The position numbers and the translations under genes were made by a program. Shown one piece after another: positions 44,832-57,264 of a stretch of 64,000 nt of DNA. The stretch's first letter is position 1, and every line of letters starts with the position of its first letter. This DNA is from Zygnema cylindricum (Eukaryota > Streptophyta > Zygnematophyceae > Zygnematales > Zygnemataceae): positions 204,905 to 268,904 of the forward strand of contig JBBHKE010003080.1 in assembly GCA_037447655.1 (NCBI GenBank), in the 5' to 3' direction. A model generated the notes under the pieces. That model was not told the origin of the DNA. It made no database searches and saw only the letters and a program-made list of their open reading frames with translations.

Positions 44832-46100
44832 AGTGAAATACGATTTTGTACGATAAAAGGATGTCGGGGTTTAAACAATTTATTTTTTTAGTTGCCAGTC
44901 AATTCACACAGTTTTAACCCGGAGGAAGAAAGTGCTCACAAATGACCTTGTTGTATTTGATAGAGTTGAATGTTTTATGGCACATGACATGGTTTTTGGT
45001 AACAAATCCTTTTCTTGCATGCGATAAGTTGTAGGTTATTTTCTTTAAGTGGTTGGCCAATTAGTGACGTTTTAAGATTCTTTGAAGCATGAGTTGCCAC
45101 TCCAATGGAGTTGAGGTTGTATAAACTTTTGAGATGGATCGTTTGCTAAAAGTGAAGAATAAATATTTTTAAGTGTTACTTCCTCAAAAAAAAATGAAAA
45201 AGTATGCACTCAACAAATGTTGTTTGTAGGTCATCAACCATTTTGTCGTTGTGTTTCAATTCCATTCCTAGATAATCCACTTATACTTTTTCCACCGAAT
45301 TTCAGCAAGATAATGAATTTTAAAACCAATAGGTTTTCAATTTGCGGGTGCCCATGAGCCTACATCATAGTGGCAGTCCGGATGTTTTGTACCATATGGG
45401 TCTATACCTTATCAGTTTCATGGGTTTCTAACATATATGAAGCTCTATTCTATACCTATAGTATGCTATACCCTCCAACATGTCTCAATTGGGTGCAATC
45501 CACAAAACAAAAATCCTCAACGACAAGGCTCCTAATATCTTTTGATCCTAGTAGTTTCAAATCATGATCCCGATTTCTACAAGCAATTTCAAATCCAAAA
45601 GAGCTTCGTCAATAGAAGAGGGTGCCCCCACAAATCTTCCCTCAATAGTTGACACAACTTTCTGTTCCAAAGTACTGCTCCATGTTTGAATGTGAAAGCG
45701 ATTCTTGTCGTCGATCTACTAATTTCTACATCACGTCATCTCCTTGTTTTTTCCATTCAATCCTTCCAAAATTTTGAGTTAACCCTCCGTTTAGTTTCAA
45801 TTTGAACTGTTGGGTGTCTTTTACACAGCGAAACACTAAGGGTCCTTGTACGTGCGCGGATGATAATATTCAATCTCCTGGGATACTTTTTGTTAAATGC
45901 TCATAAAACATACAAGGCAACAAAGAGAGAGGCGAGTAATAGTGGAGAAAGGAAGAAGATTAGGGAGAACAAAACGGACACTGGGGAATAAGGTGAGCCA
46001 AGGAGGAAGAGGGAGAGGGAGGATCAATGGGACGGGGAGTGGAAGGAGAGGGAGTGACATACTATCACTCTGTGGTGTTGGCCCATTATATTCTTGACTA
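44832..46100 (+). other. 3' flank of copy B, duplicated after copy C
   Basis: Colinear with 50749-51540 (for example GGAGGAAGAAAGT, TTTTATGGCACATGACATGG, GCGAAACACTA), so the duplication that made copy C includes about 0.8-1 kb of downstream DNA. 45925-46055 is GA-rich. No further exon. Confidence 0.6.
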
Positions 46101-49100
46101 AAGGTTGTTGGGGCCATTGTGCAAATAGGCATGATGGCCCATTTCACACACTTTTGTGTTATACGGTTCAATACGTTTGTATGTATATTTTATTGTTTCA
46201 ATTCGTTTGTTATAGACAACGGCATAACGTGTTTTGTTTTGTAGTCTAAGTCTAATGAGTGTCTGCTTTATTTGTGTTACTGTTGGTTAATTGCCTTGTA
46301 CATAAGTCATGGTTAGGCTATGTTAAAGTTAGTGAGAGAAAGGAACTTTTTAAGAGTAAGAAAAGATTGGTTTAATGTATGTGCATTATACCGACTCCTT
46401 ATATACCTGGTGATGTTAATGTTTGCTTCCTTTTGTGTGTGCCGGTACACTCAATGAGTTTCGTATTTTATTTGCGAACCTATCAATTCGTATCAAAGCC
46501 GGATATTTCTTTAGTTTGTGATTGAGTGAAGTAAAGCTATGGCAAAGAAAAAGCCGAGTAAACCTTCGCTATTGGGTGGTCTGAGGACCACACCGGAACC
46601 TTCGAGAGGTGTTCCTTCTCCCAAAGTTTTGTCCCATGAGACTTGTGAGACTTGTGAGACTTGTCAGAAAGGGTTTAGTTCCTGAGGTGTTTTGTATGAG
46701 GAGTCACTTCCAAACTGAGCCTTTTGGACCGGACATAACAGCTCGAGAGATGTTCGGGTGCCGACTGAGGTTCATTGAGGGGAAAGTGTAGAGTGAGAAG
46801 AAAGAAAGAAAGTAGAAGGTCATGATAGAGGAACCAAAGGTATCCAGTTCCAATTCCAATTCCACTGACAGTTCAAAGAGTGAAGACAAAAATGTGAAGA
46901 AAGAGTGGAAACAAAAGGGGACTCAAAATGTGGAGGAAGATGAAAACCTCAATTTTGATGAAGTGACTGAAAATGAAGTCAACTTTTAGAAGTGTAGAAA
47001 GTCGGTTCTCTTCAACGGCTCAAATTATACTGTTTGGGAGAAATTCATTGAAGGTCATTTATCTTGAAAAATTTGTGGGAAGTCGTCAGTTGCGGAAAGT
47101 CGAAACTAGAAGGCCTTAGAGCATGAAAGCTTTGGCGGCTCAGGGATATCGCGGTGACTAATGCACTGCACAATTATTTTCTAACACACGTCATTGCGCA
47201 TAGGTGATGGAAAGCGTTGGAACATCAGTTTGAAGGGGTATATAAGATAAGACGCAATGTGTATTTCAAGATTTTATTCGGTTCAAATTTAAGAGTAACG
47301 AGTCATTAGATGAAAAAGTAAAGAGGTTTAGCCTTCAAAAAGTGTTAGGGCAAGGTGCGAAGAAGAAGGAGTGTTTTGTAGGATTTTGAAATCTCCCAAC
47401 TATCCAATCATATTACAACTTAGAAGGTTTCGTCCCCTAAATTTCTCTAGTGTTTCTTCAAACCACTGTCAAGCCTTCTTCCTCTTCAACTTTTTACCCA
47501 ACTGACGAAGTTGGATTCAACTTTATGGTTACTCTAGTTTTACGTGAAAATTGGGAACACAAGGTGTCGTCCATTAAACCTCTCTATCAATGTTTTGATT
47601 TTTAGAACTTCCCTACACCATAAAATTTTGTTAGTCATCCTTGGATATGATTCTAATCCATCCGAATCCAAGAATTTGTCTTGCTCATTTCTCGTGGAAA
47701 TTAATGTCAAACTCTATTTCTCAATAACTCATCGACCGATTTAGATCCTCATGAAATTCTACATTTTGGAATTCTTCCACTGTCATTCACTTTTGGTCAA
47801 AAACAAGATACATACTTGCCATTTAAGCTATAGCCCACAAAGATTCCGCACCTACTCCTCGTTGCAAATTTCCCTTTCCTTTGAGTTTACTGACAATACA
47901 CGGTCACCCGGCAACCCTTAATCCTTAAATGCTACACTGTTGGCACTTCTCCCACTCCACAATGCAATACATGTTTTGTCTCAAAAGATCGAATTTAATT
48001 TCCAAACTCAATTTCCAAATTCATTCCAGTTATAAACACAAGTCATCGTTAGGATGACATCACCCCACAAAAAGATATTATGCTTGGTGCTAAATATTAT
48101 AACACAAACCATTTTTTCTAGGGTCTGGTTTTTCCGTTAGACCGGTCCATTTGACTTTTGCGAACAAGGAGCAGTAAAATGCTACCTTATCCCCCTCATG
48201 CAATAATTCACTAATGCTACGAGTTCCTTTTGGTTGTCTGATCTCACAATCTTCAGTCCATTTGACGCGTGTGAATAAGGGCTGTTAAATGTTACCTTAT
48301 CTCTCTCTTGCAATTATCCGTAAAGGGTACGAGTTCCCTTTGGTTATCCGATCTCACCACCTTCATTTTCCTCTCTGATTGTCTCTTTGCCACAACGACT
48401 CGCTCCTTTAATTTCGCAGTGTGTCCGATTTGTATTTCAATAAAGAAACCGACATATTTTTTGAATAGTTATCGACGATCATGAAGATATACTCATGTTT
48501 GCACAAGCTTTTCGGCTCAAACATGTTCACACTAATCCAGATGTACTAGCTCAAATGGACGTTGACCTTGATATTAAACGCCCGTCACCCCATGTGCTTC
48601 CAAATCTAGCCCCTCTTACGACATCCTCCACAATTGTTCATCTTTTCGATGGTTGTTAATTTCAATTCCTGAATAAAAGATTTTTTTATTATTCGTTTCA
48701 CATTTCCCTCCAACATCGAGCACATCCTATGAGGCCATAAACTCAAGTCACTTTTTGTCATTGTAATTTGATTTACAAAGGCCATCGACAGGCTTGGTCC
48801 CCTCTAGATCAGAATACTACGCCCACATTCGCTTCCATAGGCTTTCTTGGTCTTTTTTCCTTCAAATTCTTTAAACGATATTGACAAATATCGATTTGCT
48901 GTCACACTACAGCGAAAGTTATGCATTTGGGGACCGTTGACAAGGTTCACAATGCCGGTTGGAACGTACATTGCATTTTGAAGAATGCAACCTTGTCAGA
49001 AATAGTTTCTCGCTGTCACACTCGTCTATCACCGACGAATCCAACCTGAAGGTCTCCACAAAATCAACTAGGATGATGTTGCCATTGGTCACCGAAATCC

Positions 49101-49260
49101 ATTTTTGGATTGTCCACTTATGCATATCTTTAGGTAAGGGTTTGACATTACAAACTTGATGTGTCATGCCTGTATCAACAATCCACTCCTAAATTTTTGG
49201 TTTGTTATCCAAGAAATCAAGTCAAATGGCGAAGCTTTGGGGCCCGTCACCTAGGTCATA
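46101..49260. mobile_element. rearranged Ty1/copia relic, copy 2
   Basis: A possible LTR end lies just before a primer-binding-like site (46488-46500). Plus strand from ATG 46539 encodes N-terminal Gag (HFQTEPFGPDITAREMFG; FNGSNYTVWEKFIEGHLS near 47020). At about 47380 the sense flips: minus strand 49190-47400 encodes protease (EWIVDTGMTHQVCNVK) and integrase-like sequence. Colinear with copy 1 across the flip. Multiple stops. The zinc-knuckle segment of copy 1 is not present at the right end. Confidence 0.75.
46488..46500 (+). other. primer-binding-site-like sequence of copia copy 2
   Basis: TCGTATCAAAGCC resembles TGGTATCAGAGCC (initiator-Met tRNA) and lies 38 bp before the Gag ATG, supporting plus-strand polarity for the left half of the element. 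Confidence 0.5.
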
Positions 49261-49261
49261 A

Positions 49262-49556
49262 TAGGTAGTAGATACAAATCGATAAGGGAGAAGGGGAGAG
49301 CGAGAGAAAGGTAGTGAAAAATGTGATAGAGAGAAAAATAGACAGAGTAAAACCAAGAGAAAAAGAAGCGAGATACAAAAGAGAGATAGAGAGGAGTGCG
49401 GGAGCGAGAGAAGTGAGAGTGAGGGGAGAGAGGAAGGCGAGAGAGGGAGTGGAGATGGAAAAGATAAGGGGAGTTGGAGCGAGGGAAATAAAATAGGGAA
49501 GGGCAGAGAAGGGTGGCGGGGGGGAGAGGGAAGAGGATAGTTGAGACGAGAGGGAA
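49262..49556. repeat. GA-rich microsatellite
   Basis: GAGAGAGA/GGGAGAGG run on the plus strand at the right end of copia copy 2. In copia copy 1 the same place (33345-33375) holds a short CT run on the complementary sense. Confidence 0.9.
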
Positions 49557-49560
49557 GAAC

Positions 49561-50430
49561 ATACTGTCAACCTGTGATATTGGCCTTTACGGCCCATTGA
49601 AGGCTAGTGTAGGTGCCACTTGGAGAGAGAGCGAGAAAAAATGGCCAAAAAAGTGAGAAGGAACATCCATTTTACAGATGATATTGTCACACTTGGCATA
49701 GACAATGAATTGGAAAAATAACGAAAATATCCATTTTCATGAAAAATAAAGAGAGAGAAAAGAGAGAGGCGATGTGTGGAAGAGGAAAAGTTGGAAAATT
49801 AGGGTTTGGTCAAAACGCTTCAGTTTTAACTTTCTTCTAAGATCTTTCGTTTTATACCCTTGATATTCAACCTTCCTTAAAACTTCTTAAGCAAAGACTT
49901 TGAGGTTTTTTTTATTTTTTCTAATAGATAACTGTTTTTTTTTTATTTGATTTTTTTTTTTAGTTTTCGTCCACTTAACGCGGTTTAACCTTTGGGGCTT
50001 GTTATACGAAGAGGGACAACAACTTCCGTACGATTTATGATATTGTTGTTTTGACAAGAATGTGACAAATAGGTAAACGGATATTGCTGACTCAGCTAGG
50101 CCGCTTGGGACCGCTACACCGTGAATCGTTATTAGCCTTATATACTCTATATCGGCACCCCCAAATTTTGACCTCGAAACCTGAAATAGAATTAACAAAT
50201 CTAATTTTTCCTTAACGTTAATAACAGTTCTTGTAAATTAGCGTTAACGATTATGACGTACGTATTTCTTGAATAATGTGGTGTACGGAAGGTGTTTTTT
50301 CGTACAGTGCAATTATATGAAAGAAAGGCTTAAGTGTATACCACAACTAGTAAAATAACTCTTTTTCACTTAACGGGTTTAGATGTTCAAGATTTCACCT
50401 TCTATGTTACAGAATCTAGTTGTTTCGTGA
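49561..50430. other. gene-free stretch before LRR copy C
   Basis: Contains the MITE-end motif CACCGTGAATCGTTATTAG at 50116 following TA, and from about 50300 intron sequence homologous to that before exon 7 of copy B. No exon upstream of the Cys-rich one. Confidence 0.5.
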
Positions 50431-50748
50431 CAGCAACAATTATTTCACAGGGATTGTTAGAGGCAAACTTGGAAGTCCTAATTGTGCCGAATTGAGGAAA
50501 AATTGTCTATTTGGAAAACATCTTCCAAAGGGTTGTCCAGCAAAAGAACAACGGACCAAAGCGGAATGTCATGCTTTTTGTAAGTTTTTGAAAAGCTATT
50601 GGTTTTGACTTGGTTTCTTTTTCCGTTTTTTCTCTTTCTAAAGAATGTCTTTGCTTACATGTCATGTTTTCTTTGGTGGGTTGTTGTTAATTTTATCACC
50701 AATATTTGTTGCTCTTGTTTTGCAGACAAGAAGCCACCACCCTCATGA
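50431..50748 (+). pseudogene. LRR copy C, only the last two exons
   Basis: Exon 7 equivalent about 50431-50579 encodes NNYFTGIVRGKLGSPNC and the Cys-rich tail. The acceptor region is shortened (GTGACAGCAACAAT in place of CCAG then TGATGTCAGCAACAAT). Last exon 50726-50748 (after TGCAG) encodes YKKPPPS and stop. No upstream LRR exons or signal peptide occur before it, so it is a 5'-truncated duplicate. Confidence 0.85.
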
Positions 50749-52324
50749 ATTGAAACGCGAGTTTTTGGACAATAAAAGGATGTCAAGGCTTAAACTGCTT
50801 ATTTTTAATTCCCTGCTAATTCACACAGTTTTTACCCGGAGGAAGAAAGTATTCGCAACAACAAATGATCCTCTTGTCTTGATAGTGTTGAATATTTTAT
50901 GGCACATGACATGGTTTCCAGTGCAAATCCGTTGATAGCATACGATAAGTTCCAGGTTGTTTTCTCTAAGTGATTGGCCAAATCAAAAAGCAACTATAAT
51001 GGAGTAGAGGTTGTATAAAGTTTTGATACGCATGTTCTGGCAAAAGGCAAGGATAAATTGTTTAAAGCTTTACTTCTTAAAATAAATTAAAACGTATGCA
51101 TTGAAGTACCATATTGATCTTTTGCCTTGTCCGTTTCGTATGTACCTAACATCTGTAGCTCTATATTCTATGCACATGTCTTAATTGGGTGCAATCCACA
51201 AAACAACTAGGCTCCTCATATCGTTTTATCCATAGTTGTTCACATGATCCCAATTTTGACAATTCTTTAATAGAAGCCATTGTCGCCATAAATCTTCACT
51301 CTATAGTTGACATTGCTCCTATTCCAAAGTATTGCTCCTTGTTCAAATGTGAAACAAGGAGCCGTTGTCGCCCTTGGAGCCCTTGTTGTCAATCATTCCA
51401 ACATTTGTGGTAACACCCCATTTTTACAATTTGAAATGTTGGGAATTTTTTACCTAGCGAAACACTAGGGGTATTCACACTTGCGCAGCTGATAATATTA
51501 AATTTCCGAAGTCATTTAGTTAAACCTTCATAAAGCGTACGATTGCTCGACGTCCTACGATGCTTGAGTTTACATGAATGCCCCCCAAGAGGCACAATTA
51601 AATAGCAACGAATTGCACTCGTATTACACGGAACTGCAGCGCAATTGCACTGAAATTACACAAAAAATGCATGTAGATGGATCGAGTTGCACAGAAATTG
51701 CTCATAAACTGCGTAAAATTGCCTTGAGTTGCACGTGATTGAACTGAAATCCATAGATTGCCATGAAATAGTACTATAACGAAATTACAACAATTTCTAC
51801 CGGAGATTCTTGATGAAAATAAAAGAAAGCGAAATATTTGAGAGTCGCTTACGAAAAAAGATTGTACCATTCGTAGTGTTGACTTGTCCATGAAAAGAAA
51901 AGTAGAGTGTGTTTTATGAATGAGATTAATAACATTTTTAGGGTGGTTCTGACCTGTTTTTTAAAGAAATGGTAGAGGGATGGAAGTTATACTATTTCTA
52001 GTTACTTATGCTACAATGAAAGATATGTACTATTACTATTGTGGAAAATTGCACAGAATGCAATTAAGTTGCACTTGTCGTAGTCCAAGAGTTGTTAGGA
52101 TCACAAATCTTTAACTCTATTGTTTTGATGAACTCCGCAATCCACCTTAAATGGACTATAATCTCTTGCAGACAATTATAGTTTTAAGTACCACCGGTTT
52201 TAACTTTCAATATTTTATGTTCGCCAATAACTTTATTTCTTTGCGGTTTTCCTTCAAACACAAAGTCTGTTGCAGTTTGTAGCCTTTTGCACCAACACCA
52301 AAGCCCCAAACTGTGTTTTTTTGC
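50749..52324. other. 3' flank of copy C and gene-free DNA
   Basis: To about 51540 it parallels the 3' flank of copy B. 51590-51760 shows recurring AATTGCAC / GTTGCAC motifs (GAATTGCAC, GCAATTGCAC, GAGTTGCAC), and 52045-52080 repeats them. No gene. Confidence 0.45.
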
Positions 52325-52890
52325 AAATTCTTTTCCAATAAAGCAATCTGATATAGAAGTCACAACTACACGTAAATATCTACACATGCATACATACCCA
52401 TTAAACTGACGGAGATGGTAATAATTATTGTTAACACAAGAGCACGCGACCAAAAATGGGAGGGCAATGGTGATGCTTGATTTTGCCTCATTTTGGAACC
52501 TTATAGCCGTGCTTTTGATGAGACAAAACATGAACCGGTTCCCATTGGTCACTGTACTCACCTAGATCGTACTTGGATGTACCTTAGGTGGAGGCTCTCT
52601 ATGTACCCGATTAATAGCACTCGTGGTGATCAGGTTTGGTAAAGCTTCGACATATATAATAACTTGCCTGAATCTAGTGTAGTTCTTGAGCTGAAAATTC
52701 TTCGTGGCATTTTGAGCATCCTAAAGGTAAAAGTAAACCAACATCCTAAAGGTTATGGGACCATGCGAATGTCCGTAACAATACAGAGACCTGTTCCAAC
52801 AGTTGTCAAGTCACCTGAATGGGCAGAGTGGGAGCTAGGTCTCGGACTAGAAAGCTTCCGACGCATCCGACAAACCGGAAAAAAAAGCTA
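52325..52890. repeat. dispersed repeat, compact copy without minisatellite
   Basis: Corresponds to 14450-14963 joined to about 23331-23530. Where the other copy has seven 84-bp units and the gypsy element, this one has only a short remnant (GTAAACCAACATCCTAAAGG). It serves as the unexpanded form. Confidence 0.7.
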
Positions 52891-53020
52891 GTTTTGATAT
52901 TGTCCCTTGTCTATTCTCTTGAACAAACTAAACTGTGTTTTACAACCTCAACTAAAGATATCCTTTTAACCTTGCTTTGGCACCTGCAAGCACGGAACTG
53001 GTCTTTTTGTAGTTACATTT

Positions 53021-53160
53021 TTGGTAGTTAGGTTTTGAGTTGTTAGGTTTTCGGTAGTTAGGTTTTTGGTGTTTGGTATTCAATGGTTAATTTCTTTGTG
53101 GTTAGGTTTTCGGTGGTTAGGTTTTCGGAAATTAGGTTTACGGTAGATAGGGTTTGGTAG
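53021..53160 (+). repeat. degenerate GGTAGTTAGGTTTT repeats
   Basis: TAGGTTTT(C/T)GG recurs about eight times with irregular spacing near 16-18 bp. It resembles but does not equal the plant telomere repeat TTTAGGG. Confidence 0.7.
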
Positions 53161-53246
53161 TTCTCAAATCTAGACAGCAATATTTGGGGCTTTGGTGGTG
53201 TTATCGTTGCCTTTACACCAAACCCTATCTTCTCTTTTGTGAAACT

Positions 53247-54190
53247 TGTTGAAAAGTACGATTTCGTGCGATACCAAATTAAGCCGAGATGAAAGATTCC
53301 AGGCGATTTAGGACAACTGTACCATTAGCGATATATCGGGTTTGGCTATTCTTTCAGCGGACCGATATTTGACCAAGTACATAACAAAATGAGAACTACA
53401 ATACATATCTGTGACGGGACGTCACACGTGACGATTTCCAACGGGAAATCATATGAAAGAGGGCAAAACCGAGCGTCCTCATTTGACACACATATAGAGG
53501 ACACAAAGACACATGCCATTCATCCATTGGACCACAATCCACCACTCCATTAAGCATATTACCACTGATGCATCAGAAAGGGATAAATGGGCATGTAAGA
53601 CAAGCATTTCATTAAGGCTTAAGGAATCAAAGCATAGGGCTTATGATGCACAAGAGAATCTTTCAAAAAAAGAACACTTTGTTACACATTATTTAGTGAG
53701 ATTACAAGAGTGTAGACTTCATAGACATTTCACATCATTACATTTAGTGTACGGATTAGCCAAGGATGTAGTTCAGAACTCAGCTTTAGTCTCAGTTTAG
53801 ATTAGGGATTACAAGTGTCAAAACTTCATTATAATCTCTTTGGGGGCTCACCTTAGCTTTCGCTAAGTGATCGTTTGACTAGCTTTTCTATTATAAGTTG
53901 AATTACAACTATCTTGCCTATTCTAATGTCGATGTGATTGTATCCTCTCTATTCCTCTCTCAATCTCTTATTAATACCTCTGTGGTCTATCTCATTTATA
54001 CCGCTGTGATCTATCTCAATCTCCATCTAGTGATTGCCTGCGCTAAGTCAAATCTCTATCTGTGGCTGCATCTACAGATTGCCTGGGCTAAGTCAAATCT
54101 CCGGGCTAAGTCAAATCTATGTCTGTGGCTGCGAGAAATCCTCTGATCGCTCAAATGGTTGTCTAAAAACAACAGGTAATGGGCCCACTT
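53247..54190 (+). repeat. 5' LTR of old copia element
   Basis: Begins TGTTGAAAAGTACGATTTC. The right boundary is approximate, near the shared AACAGGTAATGGGCCCA. Confidence 0.65.
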
Positions 54191-54589
54191 GGGTTATAAG
54201 ATGGGTTCAAGGTATGTGATTACGAAGAGTGGAAAATACGAGTAACCAGATTGCTCGAGAAGAGAAGCCTCTTAAGAATCGTCACCAAAGAGGAGTTGCG
54301 GTGTGTTCGTGCATCAAAGGGAGAAGCGACAAAGGATAAGAATGATTCAATGGAGATCTGGGATCTAAGAGAGATTAAAGCAAAGTGGATAATCATACGC
54401 CAATTGAAAGATTTTCAAGCAAATCCTAAACTTGCATAAATGGTGACATTGAGAAACTCATGAACTGTGTGGGAGGCATTGGCTTCACGCTCAAAACGAG
54501 CAAAAAAAGGATAAAGAAACAACCATAGAGAGGGGGAGGGAAATGCTCAAAACAATGAAAGTTTCCGTCACAAAACCTATAGACCATGA

Positions 54590-54960
54590 CTGGATCATAG
54601 ACCTTATTACCCCAACACACATCGCATTCAAGCAAGAACACTTAACATCTTTCAGAAGCATCCCACCCAAACGATTATTAATGGTAGATGAAAAGACCCT
54701 ATAAGCTCAAAGTATAGGCAACATCACCATAGATATCGTATTAAAAGGGAAAAGGCTAGAGAAAACCCTCACAAACGTCTAGTTCGTTCCAGACTGAGTC
54801 GATAACATATATTCCATTAATCAAGCCCAAACCATTGGTATCTCCTCTAATTGGGAGGGAAACGGGAAATTAGAGTTTACCAAAAAAGGCTCACTATTGG
54901 CGGAAGGAGAGAGAAGAGGCGACCGACTATACCGCCTCAAGATCTTCAAGGAGTCAACAC
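54590..54960 (+). pseudogene. copia protease / GAG-pre-integrase relic
   Basis: Translation in one frame shows DHDWIIDLITPTHIAF (protease active-site region, with the DSGA core altered), then the decayed FVPD-like segment, EFTKKGSLLAEGERRGDRLY and KIF, a pattern characteristic of Ty1/copia. At least three in-frame stops. Confidence 0.6.
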
Positions 54961-55599
54961 GCCCTCACCCAACCAGCAATGTGAGGTGCCCGAGAAGGGT
55001 CGCAAATCCTGCAAACGGCAATAAGAAGGAGAATAATAGAAACGACAAAGTTGAGGATGGCGAGGACAAATGATATTGCATCAAGATTTCTGCCACACTG
55101 AAAGTAGTCGACAATAGGAGTCAACAAAGAGCAAACACAGCTTCAAGAAAGCAACAAATGACACGTGGAAACCAGTCAAAAGCAGATGTAAGGAGAATCC
55201 ACCCAACAGAGGAGATGATAAATAAAACACTCAGGTTAAGACTCACCAGTGTGCAAGTGCAGGTGCAACAGATGACCAAGGAGGAGCACAAGGAGACAAG
55301 GTTTTGAAAAACTCTGATGCTGATGCCGCAACAAGCACTTCTCCACAAATCTCCACTCATGTCCTACATGTCACAATAGAGGGCGGAAAGATGTGTCAGA
55401 TAAGTCAAAAAGGTAAGAGCGACCACATAAGATCAAGAGCCGCAACAGTAGTAAAAGGAGAGATGAAGGCATCGACTCAAATGGGATGGCCCAAAACCCA
55501 ACAGAAACAGCTGTGAGAATAGAGATCAATAAGATCCCATAGCCAACTCAACTACAAACTGAAAATTTGTGTCCTCCATTGGACCACAGAATACAGGAG

Positions 55600-55930
55600 G
55601 CCTCTAGATAGTGTTTACCTAACCCACTTCAAGCCACAACCACTGCTGTCCAGGAAGGCAAACTGACAGTTTGACTGCACCCTTATGCAGCCTGAAATCC
55701 TTGGAGTTTGTAGCAAAAAGAATCACTGAAAACGGCCAACCAGCCGATAAGTTATGAGCCGGCAAAGATGCCAATTTATACAAAACTCCCAAGGGAGAGG
55801 TGACTGTTTAAAATATTCATAGTCCTACATCTCTCTCACAAACCCTATCTACTAAAGTACGCTCCAATCAAAATACTGTAAAGTAACAAAGAGTATTATA
55901 GCTGATGTATTTTATGTACGGCCTTTGTAC
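55600..55930. repeat. dispersed repeat shared with 23860-24310
   Basis: Same blocks as the other copy, including CACCCTTATGCAGCCTGAA, GCAAAAAGAATCACTGA, ATTTATACAAAACTCCCAAG and TTGTACGACAAGG. Inserted in the internal region of the copia element. Confidence 0.5.
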
Positions 55931-56294
55931 GACAAGGTCATAGAATAGACGTGTGTCGTCGTCTGAGTTGTCTTTATGTCTTCTTGGATCCCCGCTGCTC
56001 GATTCAATCCTGCCACGTATCGCTAGGTCACGCCACGTCACGCCATGTCCGAAAACCACCAAAGTGACCATTCCGGGACCTCGGTGAAGATAAGCGCCGT
56101 CATATGAAAATCAATATTTAATGTACGCCGTTGAAATAAATGTCCGATTCCTTTTTTTCGTGCGGGGGATTTGATGCACGCATTGAATCTGCTACGTCTC
56201 TATGCTTCTTTTCCACAATTACGTTAATCGAATTAACATTCTCTTCAATGTAGAAATAAATATCGTACCCTATGTTATGTAACAAACTTCTACA

Positions 56295-56460
56295 ACAGAC
56301 CGGTTAGAGCTGACGGCTACGCCGCGCTTTGCCGGTCGGAGGTTCGAGTCCTACCGGACTCAACCTATTGTTGAAAGTGACTTAGGTCACTCTTAAGTCT
56401 CGCCTATGGGGTTGAGGCAGCCATGGCTCCACCAGCCTCTCTATCCTTTACCGACAACAA
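56295..56460 (+). mobile_element. tRNA-derived SINE-like sequence
   Basis: GGTTAGAGCTGACGG (box A-like) and GGAGGTTCGAGTCC (box B) are spaced as in a tRNA (about 30 nt apart), followed by a non-tRNA body (CAGCCATGGCTCCACCAG). I could not fold a full cloverleaf with a credible anticodon arm, so a SINE is preferred over a tRNA gene. Confidence 0.45.
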
Positions 56461-57264
56461 GTATGGGGGGTAGAGTGAAGAGGTGGAGGTAGACTGCATG
56501 CGCTTTTACTTTTCTTGCTTTTACTAATAAATTCAGACCTAGAAAATACCTTATAAAACTAATAATTACAACACAAACAAGGTCAACAGAGTAGACTCTA
56601 GGATAGAGGGAACTCACCAGGACAATGGAAGCTAGAAGGACAGGAATGCAAAAGTGGACAAGGAAGAATCTCCACATCAAAGAGGACAATTATGTTCAGG
56701 GAACGCCAATCTGAAAATGGCAAGAAAACAGGTGGACATTAGAAACCTGCAGGTGGACCTTAGAACCATGCAGGTCGAGAAACATTCCTATTCCAAAGTT
56801 AGAATTTGCAACACGAGCATGGATCAAATCTGCAATGGGAGCAAGGAGAGAATTTGCAACATAAGTAGAAGCATGGCTACAGAAGTAGAAAAGCATACTA
56901 ACATCGTTTTACAAGGTAAGACAAATTTTGGGACTTGATAGGAATAGAAGGAAAGGAACAATGGAACTAAGTTCACTTAGTCAGAAGGCAGTGGGAGGAT
57001 TAGAAGCGATTACAAAGAGAGCATCAAGTGCTTACCAAAAGGCGTCAACATCACATCGGCCAACGAGGGATTCCTTGTCGCATCCACACGCGATTATCAT
57101 AAATCCCTAACTCTAAATGCAATCTCCGACATCGACGCTCTCAAAATATCCCCTAAGGTTTTGCACCTAGCAAAATAGAAAGGCAAGGTCCACAGAAACG
57201 ATCCGAACAGTGATCAAATGTAAGAAAAACAAAACCTATCTCTTGAAGCCAAAACAGAATCATC

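Noticed and set aside
27000-49300. A single large inverted duplication of LRR plus copia (27-37 kb against 39-49 kb)
   Set aside because: The order is incompatible: the copia relic lies beyond the 5' end of LRR copy A but beyond the 3' end of copy B. Separate insertions and duplications fit better.
51225-51250. CATAGTTGTTCA near 51234 as another hAT terminus
   Set aside because: The position aligns with ordinary 3'-flank sequence of LRR copy B (TCCTAGTAGTTTCAAATCATGA), and no partner terminus or duplication was found.
56295-56370. Functional tRNA gene
   Set aside because: Box A and box B-like motifs are present, but no full cloverleaf or credible anticodon arm could be drawn, and a SINE-like body follows.
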